A stretch of 11,051 bases of DNA from Desulfotomaculum sp. (GTDB lineage Bacteria > Bacillota > Desulfotomaculia > Desulfotomaculales > Desulfohalotomaculaceae): the NCBI GenBank assembly GCA_021129815.1, contig JAJOKN010000006.1, forward strand, positions 1-11,051, written 5' to 3'. The notes below the pieces were generated by a model. It had not been told where the DNA came from, made no database searches, and saw nothing but the letters and a program-made list of their open reading frames with translations. Positions 1 to 7,054 of the stretch are shown one piece after another. How positions within the stretch are numbered: the first letter of the stretch is position 1; every line of letters begins with the position of its first letter. Made by a program: the position numbers and the translations under genes.

Positions 1-94
1 CTTCAATATCAATATCTTCTCTTTTTTCTTCTTTCTTTAAAGTACCCTCATTTATAAGGTTTAAAAGCTCTGTGTTTTCTTTAACTACAGCTTA
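1..94 (-). other. Unassigned open frame at the left edge, no start codon
   Basis: On the minus strand, directly downstream of trpS, one frame stays open from just after a TAA (92-94) to the window edge. It encodes a hydrophilic, Glu/Lys-rich stretch beginning AVVKENTELLNLINEG. It has no ATG, GTG or TTG and no Shine-Dalgarno in front, so it cannot be called a normal gene start. It could be the decayed beginning of a gene lying further left, or chance. The opposite strand is also open (3-95), but that reading is Ser/Phe-rich, as expected of an antisense shadow. I do not recognise a family. Confidence 0.15.
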
Positions 95-105
95 ATTTTT
101 GTTTT

Positions 106-1089
106 TTATATCCCCACAGCCTTGCGAACCATCATTATAGTAGCTTCGGCTGCTGTGCTTGCTCTTTTTGCACCCTCTTCTAAAATTTCATCTAAGTATC
201 CTGGTCTCTTTAGAATTTCATGTCGACGCTCTCTAATTGGCATAAAAAACTCGTCTAGAGCCTTTGCAAGCATTTTTTTACACTGCACACAGCCAATTTC
301 TCCTTTTCTGCACGCACTTCTTATTTCCTCATGCTTGTCCTTCAAATAAATAGCGTGATACTTATCTACCACACACACATCTGGATTGCCTGGATCAGTT
401 TTTCTGATGCGTGCAGGATCTGTTATCATTGCATTAACTTGTTTTTTTATTTCTTCTGGTTCAGCAGCTAACGCAATGACATTTTTATAGCTCTTGCTCA
501 TTTTTCTGCCATCTATACCTGGAAGCAGCTTGAACTCGGATAGCAATGCCTCAGGCTCTGGAAACACAGAACCATACAGATGATTAAACCTGCGCGCTAT
601 TTCACGACATAACTCTAAATGCGGCAGTTGATCCTCGCCAACAGGAACTATGTTTGCACGGTATATCAAAATGTCTGCTGCTTGAAGCAACGGATATCCC
701 AAAAAGCCATATGTATTTATATCTTTTCCCATTGCGCCTAGTTGTTTTATCTGATCCTTATAAGTTGGCACGCGTTCCAACCAAGAAAGCGGTGTTATCA
801 TCGAAAACATCAAATGCAATTCTGCATGTTGATGCACAGCAGATTGAACAAAGATAGTACTCTTATCTGGGTTGAGTCCTGAAGCCAACCAATCCACTAA
901 CATTTCCTTTATGTTGTCTTTGATTGCACTTGTATCCTGATACGACGTAGTTAGCGCGTGCCAATCCACAATTGCAAAATAACAAGTGTGCTCTTGCTGC
1001 AACTGTACCCATTGTTCCAACACGCTGTAATGCCCGATGTGCAACTGTCCAGTAGGCCTCATGCCGCTCAATACAATTTTTTCTGTCAC
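106..1089 (-). CDS. trpS: Tryptophan--tRNA ligase (TrpRS), iron-sulfur-type cysteine motif
   Basis: Class Ic aminoacyl-tRNA synthetase that activates tryptophan with ATP and loads it on tRNA-Trp in the cytoplasm. The 327 residues match the usual bacterial length. The Rossmann-fold signatures are intact: HIGH at 17-20 and KMSKS at 196-200, with GEDQ (151-154) between them. The C-terminal part carries four cysteines, C239, C260, C267 and C270 (C-x20-C-x6-C-x2-C). From memory, Thermotoga maritima TrpRS binds a [4Fe-4S] cluster near the anticodon site through C-x22-C-x6-C-x2-C, so this is probably the same subtype. The start is a GTG (1087-1089) preceded by AAGGAGAG at good spacing. It has its own consensus promoter and a leader of only about 70 nt, so no T-box is present. 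The only gene in front of it is the divergent cysteine-rich one. Confidence 0.97.
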   Translation of the reverse strand: MTEKIVLSGMRPTGQLHIGHYSVLEQWVQLQQEHTCYFAIVDWHALTTSYQDTSAIKDNIKEMLVDWLASGLNPDKSTIFVQSAVHQHAELHLMFSMITPLSWLERVPTYKDQIKQLGAMGKDINTYGFLGYPLLQAADILIYRANIVPVGEDQLPHLELCREIARRFNHLYGSVFPEPEALLSEFKLLPGIDGRKMSKSYKNVIALAAEPEEIKKQVNAMITDPARIRKTDPGNPDVCVVDKYHAIYLKDKHEEIRSACRKGEIGCVQCKKMLAKALDEFFMPIRERRHEILKRPGYLDEILEEGAKRASTAAEATIMMVRKAVGI

Positions 1090-1166
1090 AAAATAACTCT
1101 CCTTATTTTGCTTTTATTTTTAAGTTTTTAAATTTAAAATTCTTAGGAAAAACAAATGCCTTAGAC

Positions 1167-1195
1167 ATTATAATCCGTATGTTCACATATGTCAA
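1167..1195 (-). promoter_or_regulatory. Sigma-A promoter of trpS
   Basis: Read on the minus strand, TTGACA (1195-1190) and TATAAT (1172-1167) are separated by exactly 17 bp. This is a perfect housekeeping consensus pointing at trpS. Transcription would begin near 1160, giving a leader of about 70 nt. Confidence 0.8.
1178..1189. repeat. Short inverted repeat inside the trpS promoter spacer
   Basis: TATGT-TC-ACATA is a perfect 5-bp inverted repeat with a 2-nt centre. It lies exactly between the -35 and -10 boxes of the trpS promoter, where a dimeric repressor could bind. It does not fit the Gram-positive LexA consensus. Short AT-rich palindromes arise by chance, so an operator role is only a suggestion. 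Confidence 0.25.
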
Positions 1196-1234
1196 AGATT
1201 TTAAACAACAACATTACAAGTTTTATAAAAAATC

Positions 1235-1264
1235 TTGCACAATATCAATTACTTAAATTATAAT
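1235..1264 (+). promoter_or_regulatory. Candidate promoter for the plus-strand YkgJ-type gene
   Basis: A perfect -10 box TATAAT (1259-1264) is preceded, 18 bp away, by TTGCAC (1235-1240), which matches only the TTG half of the -35 consensus. It is followed by a Shine-Dalgarno-like TAAGGTG (1285-1291). The remaining trpS/YkgJ intergenic sequence is AT-rich, with no RNA gene or terminator that I can see. Confidence 0.35.
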
Positions 1265-1284
1265 AAGTCAAAAAATCAAAGAAG

Positions 1285-1410
1285 TAAGGTGAACAAAAAA
1301 TCTTAGAAAATACAAAAAAACTCAAAAAAAGTCATTACGTATAATTTCCGCCATATGATGAACTGCAATTTATTTGCTCTAAAAAAGACATTACAGCAGT
1401 TATAGAATAC
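1285..1410 (+). other. Probable degraded 5' end of the YkgJ-type gene
   Basis: A Shine-Dalgarno-like TAAGGTG (1285-1291) sits 8 nt before an ATC codon (1300-1302). That codon is in the same frame as the gene starting at 1411. From there the frame reads protein-like sequence (ILENTKKLKKSHYV), meets one TAA (1342-1344), then continues FPPYDELQFICSKKDITAV and runs without interruption into the annotated gene. The simplest reading is a gene of about 231 codons whose ATG became ATC and which gained one nonsense codon. It could equally be an ordinary untranslated leader that happens to be open. An out-of-frame ATG-ATG at 1355-1360 leads only to a 16-codon peptide. Confidence 0.35.
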
Positions 1411-1995
1411 TTGTATAAATACTCATATGATATCATTGATAAATTGATTTTTGAAAACATCATAAAAGCATCTGAAGCAAAAGGAAAGCCCATAAGCTGT
1501 AAAAAAGGTTGTTATTATTGTTGTTATGAGCAAGTGCTAGCACAGGGAATAGAAGCGCTTATCACAACAGTATGGATAAACAATCAAACCAGGCATTTTA
1601 GGAGAAAGATTATTAAAAACTTAAAAAAATGGCAGCAAAAGATGGAAAGTTCAAAATTAAATCTCGATATTAAAATGCCGCAGGAAGTATACTTAGAAGC
1701 TGATAAATACTGGAAATCAAATATTCCATGCCCATTTTTGTTCCACAACAGCTGCTTGATATATCAGGTGCGGCCGTTTGCCTGTCGCACTATGCTGGCA
1801 GCTTCACCGCCTGAAAACTGCAAGCGCTTAGATGGAGCTGTAATTGTAAACTGCTCAAGCTTTGAGCAGTACGTGCGCAGCGAATTTTTAAAAGTAAGCC
1901 AAATGCTCTTAAATTTACCAATAGATTACAAGCAAAAAGAAATATTAACTTATGCGTCTTGGTTTCCATATCTCGTCATAAAAAGCTTAGAATAA
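1411..1995 (+). CDS. YkgJ-family cysteine-cluster protein (putative metal-binding)
   Basis: Cysteine-rich cytoplasmic protein of the YkgJ family (proposed zinc or iron chelators); its biological role is unknown. The signature is clear: CKKGCYYCC (C30, C34, C37, C38), then CPFL with C107, then C115-x3-Y-x-VRPFAC-R with C125, and further C137 and C148. Translation from the TTG at 1411 gives 194 residues, but no ribosome binding site precedes that codon, and the same frame is protein-like further upstream, interrupted by one TAA. The start is therefore unreliable and the gene may be 5'-truncated or decaying. It is the only plus-strand gene here, divergent from trpS and overlapping the site-2 protease gene by 9 bp tail to tail. 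The cysteine core and C-terminus are intact. Confidence 0.75.
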   Translation: MYKYSYDIIDKLIFENIIKASEAKGKPISCKKGCYYCCYEQVLAQGIEALITTVWINNQTRHFRRKIIKNLKKWQQKMESSKLNLDIKMPQEVYLEADKYWKSNIPCPFLFHNSCLIYQVRPFACRTMLAASPPENCKRLDGAVIVNCSSFEQYVRSEFLKVSQMLLNLPIDYKQKEILTYASWFPYLVIKSLE

Positions 1996-2619
1996 GAAAA
2001 GCCCAATTTCCACAAATACCTGTACTAATGCCCACAGAGGTTCAATGAAGAACATCAATATAGGCCATAAAATCCCCGTCAAAGCCAATATTATCAATAT
2101 AATAAAGCCATATTGTTCTAAGTAATTCAACCAAGCGCTATCTCCTGGCAATATGCCTGCTAAAATTTTACTTCCATCTAATGGTGGTATTGGCAACATA
2201 TTGAACACCGCAAGTACCACATTTATCCATATTATTTTATATACTACATCAACCAAAACTTGAGAACCAAAAGCATAAAACACTCCAAATAAAAGCGCAA
2301 ATGCAATTGCAAGGATGACGTTAGATAAAGGTCCTGCTAGCGATACTAGCACCATATCACGCTTTGGTTTATTGAAATTATAAGGATTTACTGGAACAGG
2401 TTTTGCCCATCCAAAACCTACAAAAAACAGCATAAGCATGCCTATAGGATCAACGTGTGGGATGGGATTCAACGTCAACCGCCCTGAATACTTTGCTGTA
2501 GGATCCCCGAGCTTATATGCTACCACTGCATGTGCATATTCATGAAATGTAAGAGCTATCACTACAGCTGGTATGAGCGTTGCAACTTCGTAAGGCGTAG
2601 GAAAATCAAACATATACAT
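1987..2619 (-). CDS. Site-2 protease family (M50) membrane metalloprotease, YwhC type
   Basis: Small polytopic zinc metalloprotease of family M50 that would cleave substrates within the membrane; its substrate cannot be told from sequence. In 210 residues it has the zinc motif HEYAH (H26, E27, H30) in the first hydrophobic segment. The LTLNPIPHVDPIG loop (48-60) and the second active-site motif NMLPIPPLDG (140-149, with D148 as the third metal ligand) follow, and hydrophobic segments lie around 60-72, 88-118, 126-142 and 170-205. There is no PDZ or CBS domain, which fits the minimal YwhC-like group. The start is ATG 2617-2619 with GAAAGG 5 nt before it; a second ATG two codons in is equally usable. 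Its last 9 bp overlap the end of the plus-strand YkgJ-type gene. Upstream lie the remains of a toxin-antitoxin pair. Confidence 0.93.
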   Translation of the reverse strand: MYMFDFPTPYEVATLIPAVVIALTFHEYAHAVVAYKLGDPTAKYSGRLTLNPIPHVDPIGMLMLFFVGFGWAKPVPVNPYNFNKPKRDMVLVSLAGPLSNVILAIAFALLFGVFYAFGSQVLVDVVYKIIWINVVLAVFNMLPIPPLDGSKILAGILPGDSAWLNYLEQYGFIILIILALTGILWPILMFFIEPLWALVQVFVEIGLFLF

Positions 2620-2679
2620 CTCTACCTTTCAATTTTTTGATATATTTTTCAATTTTCAAATGAAATCTAATTAGCATTT

Positions 2680-2841
2680 TTACAAAAATAAAACTTCTAC
2701 ATCTTTATCTTTTGCTTTTTCAAAGTCTTTATCCATTGTAACAATTTTCAAGCCATAATATATTTAGCCACACTATATTGATAACTATCATCAAAAATCT
2801 AAACCTAGATCTTTTTTAAACCTTACAATTTAAAACATCAT
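2680..2841 (-). pseudogene. Remnant of a PIN-domain (VapC-type) toxin gene
   Basis: Only the tips of a PIN ribonuclease gene are left. It begins with ATG-ATG (2841-2836), overlapping the TGA of the antitoxin remnant, as in intact vapBC pairs. After three codons it hits TAA (2832-2830), then continues in the same frame as IVRFKKDLGLDF. An extra T in a T run near 2793-2797 shifts the frame to DDSYQYSVAKY. An extra AT near 2758-2759 shifts it again to YGLKIVTMDKDF, followed by EKAKDKDVEVLFL and TAA (2682-2680). The joined text has the form of a PIN C-terminus: the DDxYQY helix, then K-I-V-T-x-D-x-D-F. The N-terminal and central PIN region, with the first acidic residues, is missing, so an internal deletion is inferred. 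It cannot make an active toxin. Confidence 0.7.
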
Positions 2842-2948
2842 CTCCACTCCATAGCTTTATGTTGTAATTCAACAGAAGTAAATTCTCTTCATATATCTGA
2901 CAACTCTCTTTTCCAATCAAACTTAAACTTTTTCTTACCGAATCTCAC
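2838..2948 (-). pseudogene. Remnant of the cognate antitoxin gene (vapB-like)
   Basis: Ten bases after the stop of the nucleotidyltransferase gene lies a strong GGAGG (2952-2948). The frame beyond it reads RFGKKKFKFDWKRELSDI, then TGA (2891-2889), then REFTSVELQHKAMEWR, ending at TGA (2840-2838). That last stop overlaps the ATG of the toxin remnant, the usual arrangement for translational coupling. The text looks like the C-terminal part of a short antitoxin that packs on its toxin. The in-frame GTG (2946-2948) overlaps the Shine-Dalgarno, so no well-placed start exists. A nonsense codon, a poor start and a broken partner together indicate a dead gene. The assignment as antitoxin rests mainly on position and size. 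Confidence 0.55.
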
Positions 2949-2961
2949 CTCCAAAAAAAAT

Positions 2962-5610
2962 TTAATTAAAACCTATCTTTTTTATATACTTTTCAGCAAA
3001 GTCCAGCTCTTCTTCCTTTGAGTTCACTTTTCCATCTAGCTTAGCCTTATAAACTGCATTCAATACCTCTTTGTATATAGGTCCTGGTCTAACTCCCATA
3101 TCCTCTATATCATCTCCGCTCATGTAAAGAGCACAGCTGTTCATTTTATTTATTGTAAGTTTTAACATTTCAAGAGCTTTTCTATCGTCCAGTTTAGCCA
3201 ACAACAAAGGGTATGCTTCTTTTGGAAAGTCTTTAATGCATTCATATATTTCAGATATTTTGAGTTCACTGTTTGTTGTTAATTTTCTCAAAACTTCATT
3301 TAAGTTTTCTATTGTTTTTTCAACTTTTTTTATTTGTTTAGCGCTAAGAGAATATTTGTGACATGCTGCTTTTGCATGTTCTAAGCTTATGTGGTGCACA
3401 ACAGCCATAAAATACAAAAACCACTTTTCTTCCTGCTGTTGCCATCCCCACTCATTCAATAACTCGATACACTCATTGATTTTATCCAATACCTTCTTTA
3501 TAGCTTCATAAGAAACATTTGGAAAAACTTGATCCCAAGCTCCTAACTCAAAAAGTCGCTGTAGCATATTCAGCGCTTTAGGTTCATTCAATATGATTTT
3601 AAGCTCGTGCCATATACGATCATCAGAGAGTTTTAAAAGCAACTTTTTCGATACTGCATCCTTTAAAAAGCGCAGCGTCTGTGGCTCCATCTGCATGTCA
3701 TATCTCTGCTCAAATCGCACTGCTCTCAATATCCTCGTGGGATCTTCTACAAAACTCAAGTTATGAAGCACTCTTATAATACCTGCTTCCAAATCTTCAA
3801 ATCCCCCAAAATAGTCTATTATCTTAAACATATCGCCTTTATTAAGCGAAACCGCTAGCGCATTGATGGTAAAGTCCCTTCTATACAAGTCAAACTTTAT
3901 AGAAGACTTTTCCACATCAGGCAGCGCTGCAGGGTATTCATAAAACTCTACTCTAGCAGTTGCTACATCTATCCAAAAGTCATCTGACAATACTACTTCA
4001 GCAGTGCCGAACTTCTCATGTATGTTTACTTTTTTAGCATTTATTTCCTTTGCAAATGCATTTGCAAATTCTATAATCTCTCCTTCAAGTATCAAATCTA
4101 TATCCAGATTTTTCACTCCTAATATGATATCTCTTACAATTCCTCCACATATATACACTTTATAACCGCACTTATCAGCCACACGAGAAGCTGCATGAAG
4201 AATGCTGATGAGTTCTTCAGGAAGCGCTTTTATCAGTTTATCCTTAAAGCATATTTCCGTCTTGCCTTTGGTGTTGAACAACGTAAAGTGCCTATCCTCC
4301 AAGTCAGTGTGCATACAGCGCAAAATATCCCTGCGCGACACAATCCCAACGATCCTGTCATCTTTAACCACCGGCAAACGACCTATATCAAATGCAATCA
4401 TTATATCTCGAGCTTTTGAAACTGGTGTGTCTGGAGTCACAGTGTGAACATTTACATTCATATATGCTTTTACAGGTGCATGACCGAGGTTGTGATGCAC
4501 AGCTTTTTCTACATCGCGCTTGGATATCATCCCTACAAGCTTTAAACCTTTTACTACTGGAAGGCCTGTATGCCCATAGCGCAGCATTATCTTATTAGCT
4601 TCTTCTACAGTAGTTTCCGGGAAAGCAGTTTTTACAGGAAAAGACATTATATCCTTGACAGCAAGCGGTGCATGGACATGAGTTGAAATCACATTCAAAA
4701 GCCGCTTTACCGTTTCATTCAATTCAACACCTTTTATGCTGGCAGAAGCAGCTGCGTTGTGACCTCCTCCTCCAAAATGATGGAGAATATCCCTGCAATT
4801 TACTGCTGGAGTAGAACTCCTAGCTACTATATGCACTCTATCTTCCATAAAGACTACAGTAAATATAGCATCATTTCTTTCAAACTCTGACAGTTTATGT
4901 GTCATAAGTGCTAAGCCATCTATGAATTCATCCAAAACTGCGCTAGCGATGACTATTTTAATGCCGTTTATATCATGAGATTCAACAGAATTTAAAAGCT
5001 TTTTCAACAACTCTTGTTGTTCCGGCAAAAGATACCTGTTTAAAAAATCAGACAGCACTCCTAAATTTGCACCTTTATCCAAAAGATACTTCACTGCTTC
5101 TACATCGCGCGCAGTAGTGCTACTAAACAACATGCAGCCAGTATCGCTGTATATTCCAAGCGCAATAGCTGTTGCTTCTAAACTGTTTATGGATATCCCT
5201 CTTTCTCTGATGCGCTCTACCAAAATAGTTGCAGCAGCACCTACAGGTTCAACTACATGCACAAATTTCTTCCCTTTGGACAGATACGCAGAGCTCAAAT
5301 AACACTCCGCTGCAGGATGATGGTCATATATGTGTATCTCTACATCTGGATTATCACAGAGCTTTGCAAAAGCACCTACTCTTTTTGGATTATGAGTATC
5401 CACAATTATAAGCTTTGTTATTTTATCAAAATCTACAAATTTTATAGGTTTAATATTGAACTCATCTTTATGCAAAGCTAAAAATTCCTTGACATTGCGG
5501 GATACCTTGCCCGGAAAAACAATAAAAGCATCGGGATACAGCTTTTGAGCTGCAATCATCGAAGCAAGCCCATCAAAATCTGTATTTGTGTGAGCTGTAA
5601 TTATTTCCAT
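2962..5610 (-). CDS. DHH/DHHA1 - CBS - CBS - tRNA nucleotidyltransferase fusion
   Basis: An 882-residue, three-module protein. Residues 1-300 form a DHH phosphoesterase with intact metal ligands (D11/D13 in NTDFDG, D71, DHH at 96-98, D156) and the DHHA1 motif GGGGH (280-284). Two CBS domains follow (about 316-370 and 378-432), a fold that usually binds adenine nucleotides. From about 460 comes a class II tRNA nucleotidyltransferase: GGIVRD (489-494), catalytic D503-x-D505, RRDFTINA (577-584) and EDPTR (622-626), then a helical tRNA-binding tail. This architecture matches the A-adding tRNA nucleotidyltransferases known from Aquifex and other deep-branching bacteria, where CCA addition is split with a CC-adding partner. 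Whether this one adds only A or full CCA cannot be told from sequence. The ATG is in the right place for the DHH motif, although the nearest Shine-Dalgarno (GAGAGG) is a long 14 nt away. It lies 52 bp after lysA. Confidence 0.93.
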   Translation of the reverse strand: MEIITAHTNTDFDGLASMIAAQKLYPDAFIVFPGKVSRNVKEFLALHKDEFNIKPIKFVDFDKITKLIIVDTHNPKRVGAFAKLCDNPDVEIHIYDHHPAAECYLSSAYLSKGKKFVHVVEPVGAAATILVERIRERGISINSLEATAIALGIYSDTGCMLFSSTTARDVEAVKYLLDKGANLGVLSDFLNRYLLPEQQELLKKLLNSVESHDINGIKIVIASAVLDEFIDGLALMTHKLSEFERNDAIFTVVFMEDRVHIVARSSTPAVNCRDILHHFGGGGHNAAASASIKGVELNETVKRLLNVISTHVHAPLAVKDIMSFPVKTAFPETTVEEANKIMLRYGHTGLPVVKGLKLVGMISKRDVEKAVHHNLGHAPVKAYMNVNVHTVTPDTPVSKARDIMIAFDIGRLPVVKDDRIVGIVSRRDILRCMHTDLEDRHFTLFNTKGKTEICFKDKLIKALPEELISILHAASRVADKCGYKVYICGGIVRDIILGVKNLDIDLILEGEIIEFANAFAKEINAKKVNIHEKFGTAEVVLSDDFWIDVATARVEFYEYPAALPDVEKSSIKFDLYRRDFTINALAVSLNKGDMFKIIDYFGGFEDLEAGIIRVLHNLSFVEDPTRILRAVRFEQRYDMQMEPQTLRFLKDAVSKKLLLKLSDDRIWHELKIILNEPKALNMLQRLFELGAWDQVFPNVSYEAIKKVLDKINECIELLNEWGWQQQEEKWFLYFMAVVHHISLEHAKAACHKYSLSAKQIKKVEKTIENLNEVLRKLTTNSELKISEIYECIKDFPKEAYPLLLAKLDDRKALEMLKLTINKMNSCALYMSGDDIEDMGVRPGPIYKEVLNAVYKAKLDGKVNSKEEELDFAEKYIKKIGFN

Positions 5611-5662
5611 AATTTCAACTGCAACCTCTCAGTTTAAATAGCTTAAAGCCCAAAAATTTCTT

Positions 5663-6961
5663 TCAAATGATTACATCGTTGCGAATTATATCATCGTAGG
5701 TCTCTCTCTTTACAATCACTCTTGCATCTCCATCCTTGACCATGACCATCGCTGGACGCGGCAGTCTGTTATAATTCATGGACATTGAATAATTATATGC
5801 ACCCGTAGCAAAAACAGCCAGTATATCCCCAGGTTCTGCTTTTGGAAGAAGTATATCCCATATGAGCATATCCCCTGATTCACAGCACTTGCCTGCTATG
5901 GATACCAATTCTGAGCTTTGTTCGTTCATTTTGTTAGCTATACAAGCTTCGTACTTCGCTTCATACAGCGCAGGACGCAGGTTGTCATTCATTCCTCCAT
6001 CCACTGCTACATACTTTCGCACACCTGGTATTTCTTTAACTGACCCCACAGTATAAAGCGTGATGCCTGAATGTCCAGCTATAGATCGTCCAGGCTCTAC
6101 CATTATTTTAGGTACAGGTAGATCTAAATCCGCTGCATTTTTCTTAACTGCATTTATCAAAACATCTGCATATTGTTTTACAGTTGGCGGTTTATCTCCA
6201 TCAGCATAGTATATGCCTAATCCTCCTCCAAAGTTTATTACCTCAGCCATAAAACCTGTCTTTTCATAAACCCCTTTTGCAAATCCCAACATGACAGCTG
6301 CAGCGCCCTCATAAGGAGCCAATTCAAATATCTGCGAACCTATGTGACAGTGAAAGCCCCTCAAATTTATATTTTTCATGTCAAGCGCTTTTAAAACCGC
6401 ATCCATGGCTTGTCCATTTTCTATCACCAAACCAAACTTTGAATCGATCTGGCCAGTTTTTATATACTCATGAGTATGCGCCTCTATCCCAGGGGTAAGC
6501 CTCAGCAGAATTTTAACTTTCTTTTGCATTTTATCTGCAATTGTATTCAACAATTCCAACTCATAAATATTGTCAACTATAACAGCTCCTATGTCGTTTT
6601 CAACAGCCATTTTGAGTTCTTCTAAAGACTTGTTGTTTCCATGAAAATACACGCGCTCCATAGGAAAGCCCGCTTTCATTGCAGTATAAAGCTCTCCACC
6701 AGATACAACATCCAAACTCAAACCCTCATCGGAAACTATCTTACATATAGCTAATGTCAAAAGCGCCTTTCCTGCATACAATACTTCCGAATTGCAATTT
6801 TTATTAAACGAAACGTAAAACTCACGGCAGAGCTTGCGAAAATAAGCTTCATCTATGACATAAAGCGGCGTGCCGTACTCTTTTGCCAGCTCTACCGTAT
6901 CACAACCGCTTATTTCTAAATTTCCCCTTTCATTCACTTTCATATTGCCATAAAGCTGCAT
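5663..6961 (-). CDS. lysA: Diaminopimelate decarboxylase
   Basis: PLP-dependent fold-type III decarboxylase that converts meso-diaminopimelate to L-lysine and CO2, the last step of lysine synthesis; it acts in the cytoplasm as a dimer. The 432 residues are the usual length and all signatures are present: the PLP-binding lysine K65 in YAGKA, HIGSQ (206-210), the glycine-rich phosphate loop GGGLGI (245-250), EPGRS (289-293), CESGD (360-364, with the active-site cysteine from the partner subunit) and GAYNY (387-391). The N-terminus (GNMKVNERGNLEISGCDTVE) is typical of clostridial LysA. The ATG at 6961 has AAGGGAG 12 nt upstream, and an in-frame TAG just before it blocks a longer form. It appears to be the first gene of a unit with the downstream nucleotidyltransferase fusion. 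Confidence 0.97.
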   Translation of the reverse strand: MQLYGNMKVNERGNLEISGCDTVELAKEYGTPLYVIDEAYFRKLCREFYVSFNKNCNSEVLYAGKALLTLAICKIVSDEGLSLDVVSGGELYTAMKAGFPMERVYFHGNNKSLEELKMAVENDIGAVIVDNIYELELLNTIADKMQKKVKILLRLTPGIEAHTHEYIKTGQIDSKFGLVIENGQAMDAVLKALDMKNINLRGFHCHIGSQIFELAPYEGAAAVMLGFAKGVYEKTGFMAEVINFGGGLGIYYADGDKPPTVKQYADVLINAVKKNAADLDLPVPKIMVEPGRSIAGHSGITLYTVGSVKEIPGVRKYVAVDGGMNDNLRPALYEAKYEACIANKMNEQSSELVSIAGKCCESGDMLIWDILLPKAEPGDILAVFATGAYNYSMSMNYNRLPRPAMVMVKDGDARVIVKRETYDDIIRNDVII

Positions 6962-7020
6962 ATGCTAACCAAACTCCCTTCTGCCTGTATTTTACTTAAA
7001 TCAATCAAGAAATATGACTT

Positions 7021-7050
7021 ATGTTATCATAATCTAAAGTTTTTAGTCAA
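7021..7050 (-). promoter_or_regulatory. Candidate lysA promoter
   Basis: On the minus strand, TTGACT (7050-7045) is followed after 18 bp by TAACAT (7026-7021). TGA directly before the -10 makes it an extended -10 element. Transcription would start near 7014, about 50 nt before lysA. The imperfect palindrome TTATG-TTAT-CATAA (7019-7032) overlaps the -10 region. The leader is far too short for a lysine riboswitch, and no terminator hairpin is visible between era and lysA. Confidence 0.4.
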
Positions 7051-7054
7051 TTTT

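Noticed and set aside
1178..1191. LexA/SOS box in the trpS promoter
   Set aside because: It carries a GAAC half but lacks the matching GTTC half at the required spacing.
1355..1405. ATG-ATG start of a small plus-strand peptide before the YkgJ-type gene
   Set aside because: It has no ribosome binding site, is only 16 codons long, and lies out of frame with protein-like text on the same strand.
2889..2891. TGA in the antitoxin remnant read as a recoded codon (Trp or selenocysteine)
   Set aside because: Neighbouring genes use TGA as a normal stop (ybeY, lysA) and TGG for Trp. No SECIS-like hairpin is visible, and the downstream toxin frame is also broken.
6962..7054. Lysine riboswitch upstream of lysA
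   Set aside because: Only 93 bases separate era and lysA, too short for a lysine riboswitch, and no terminator hairpin is present.
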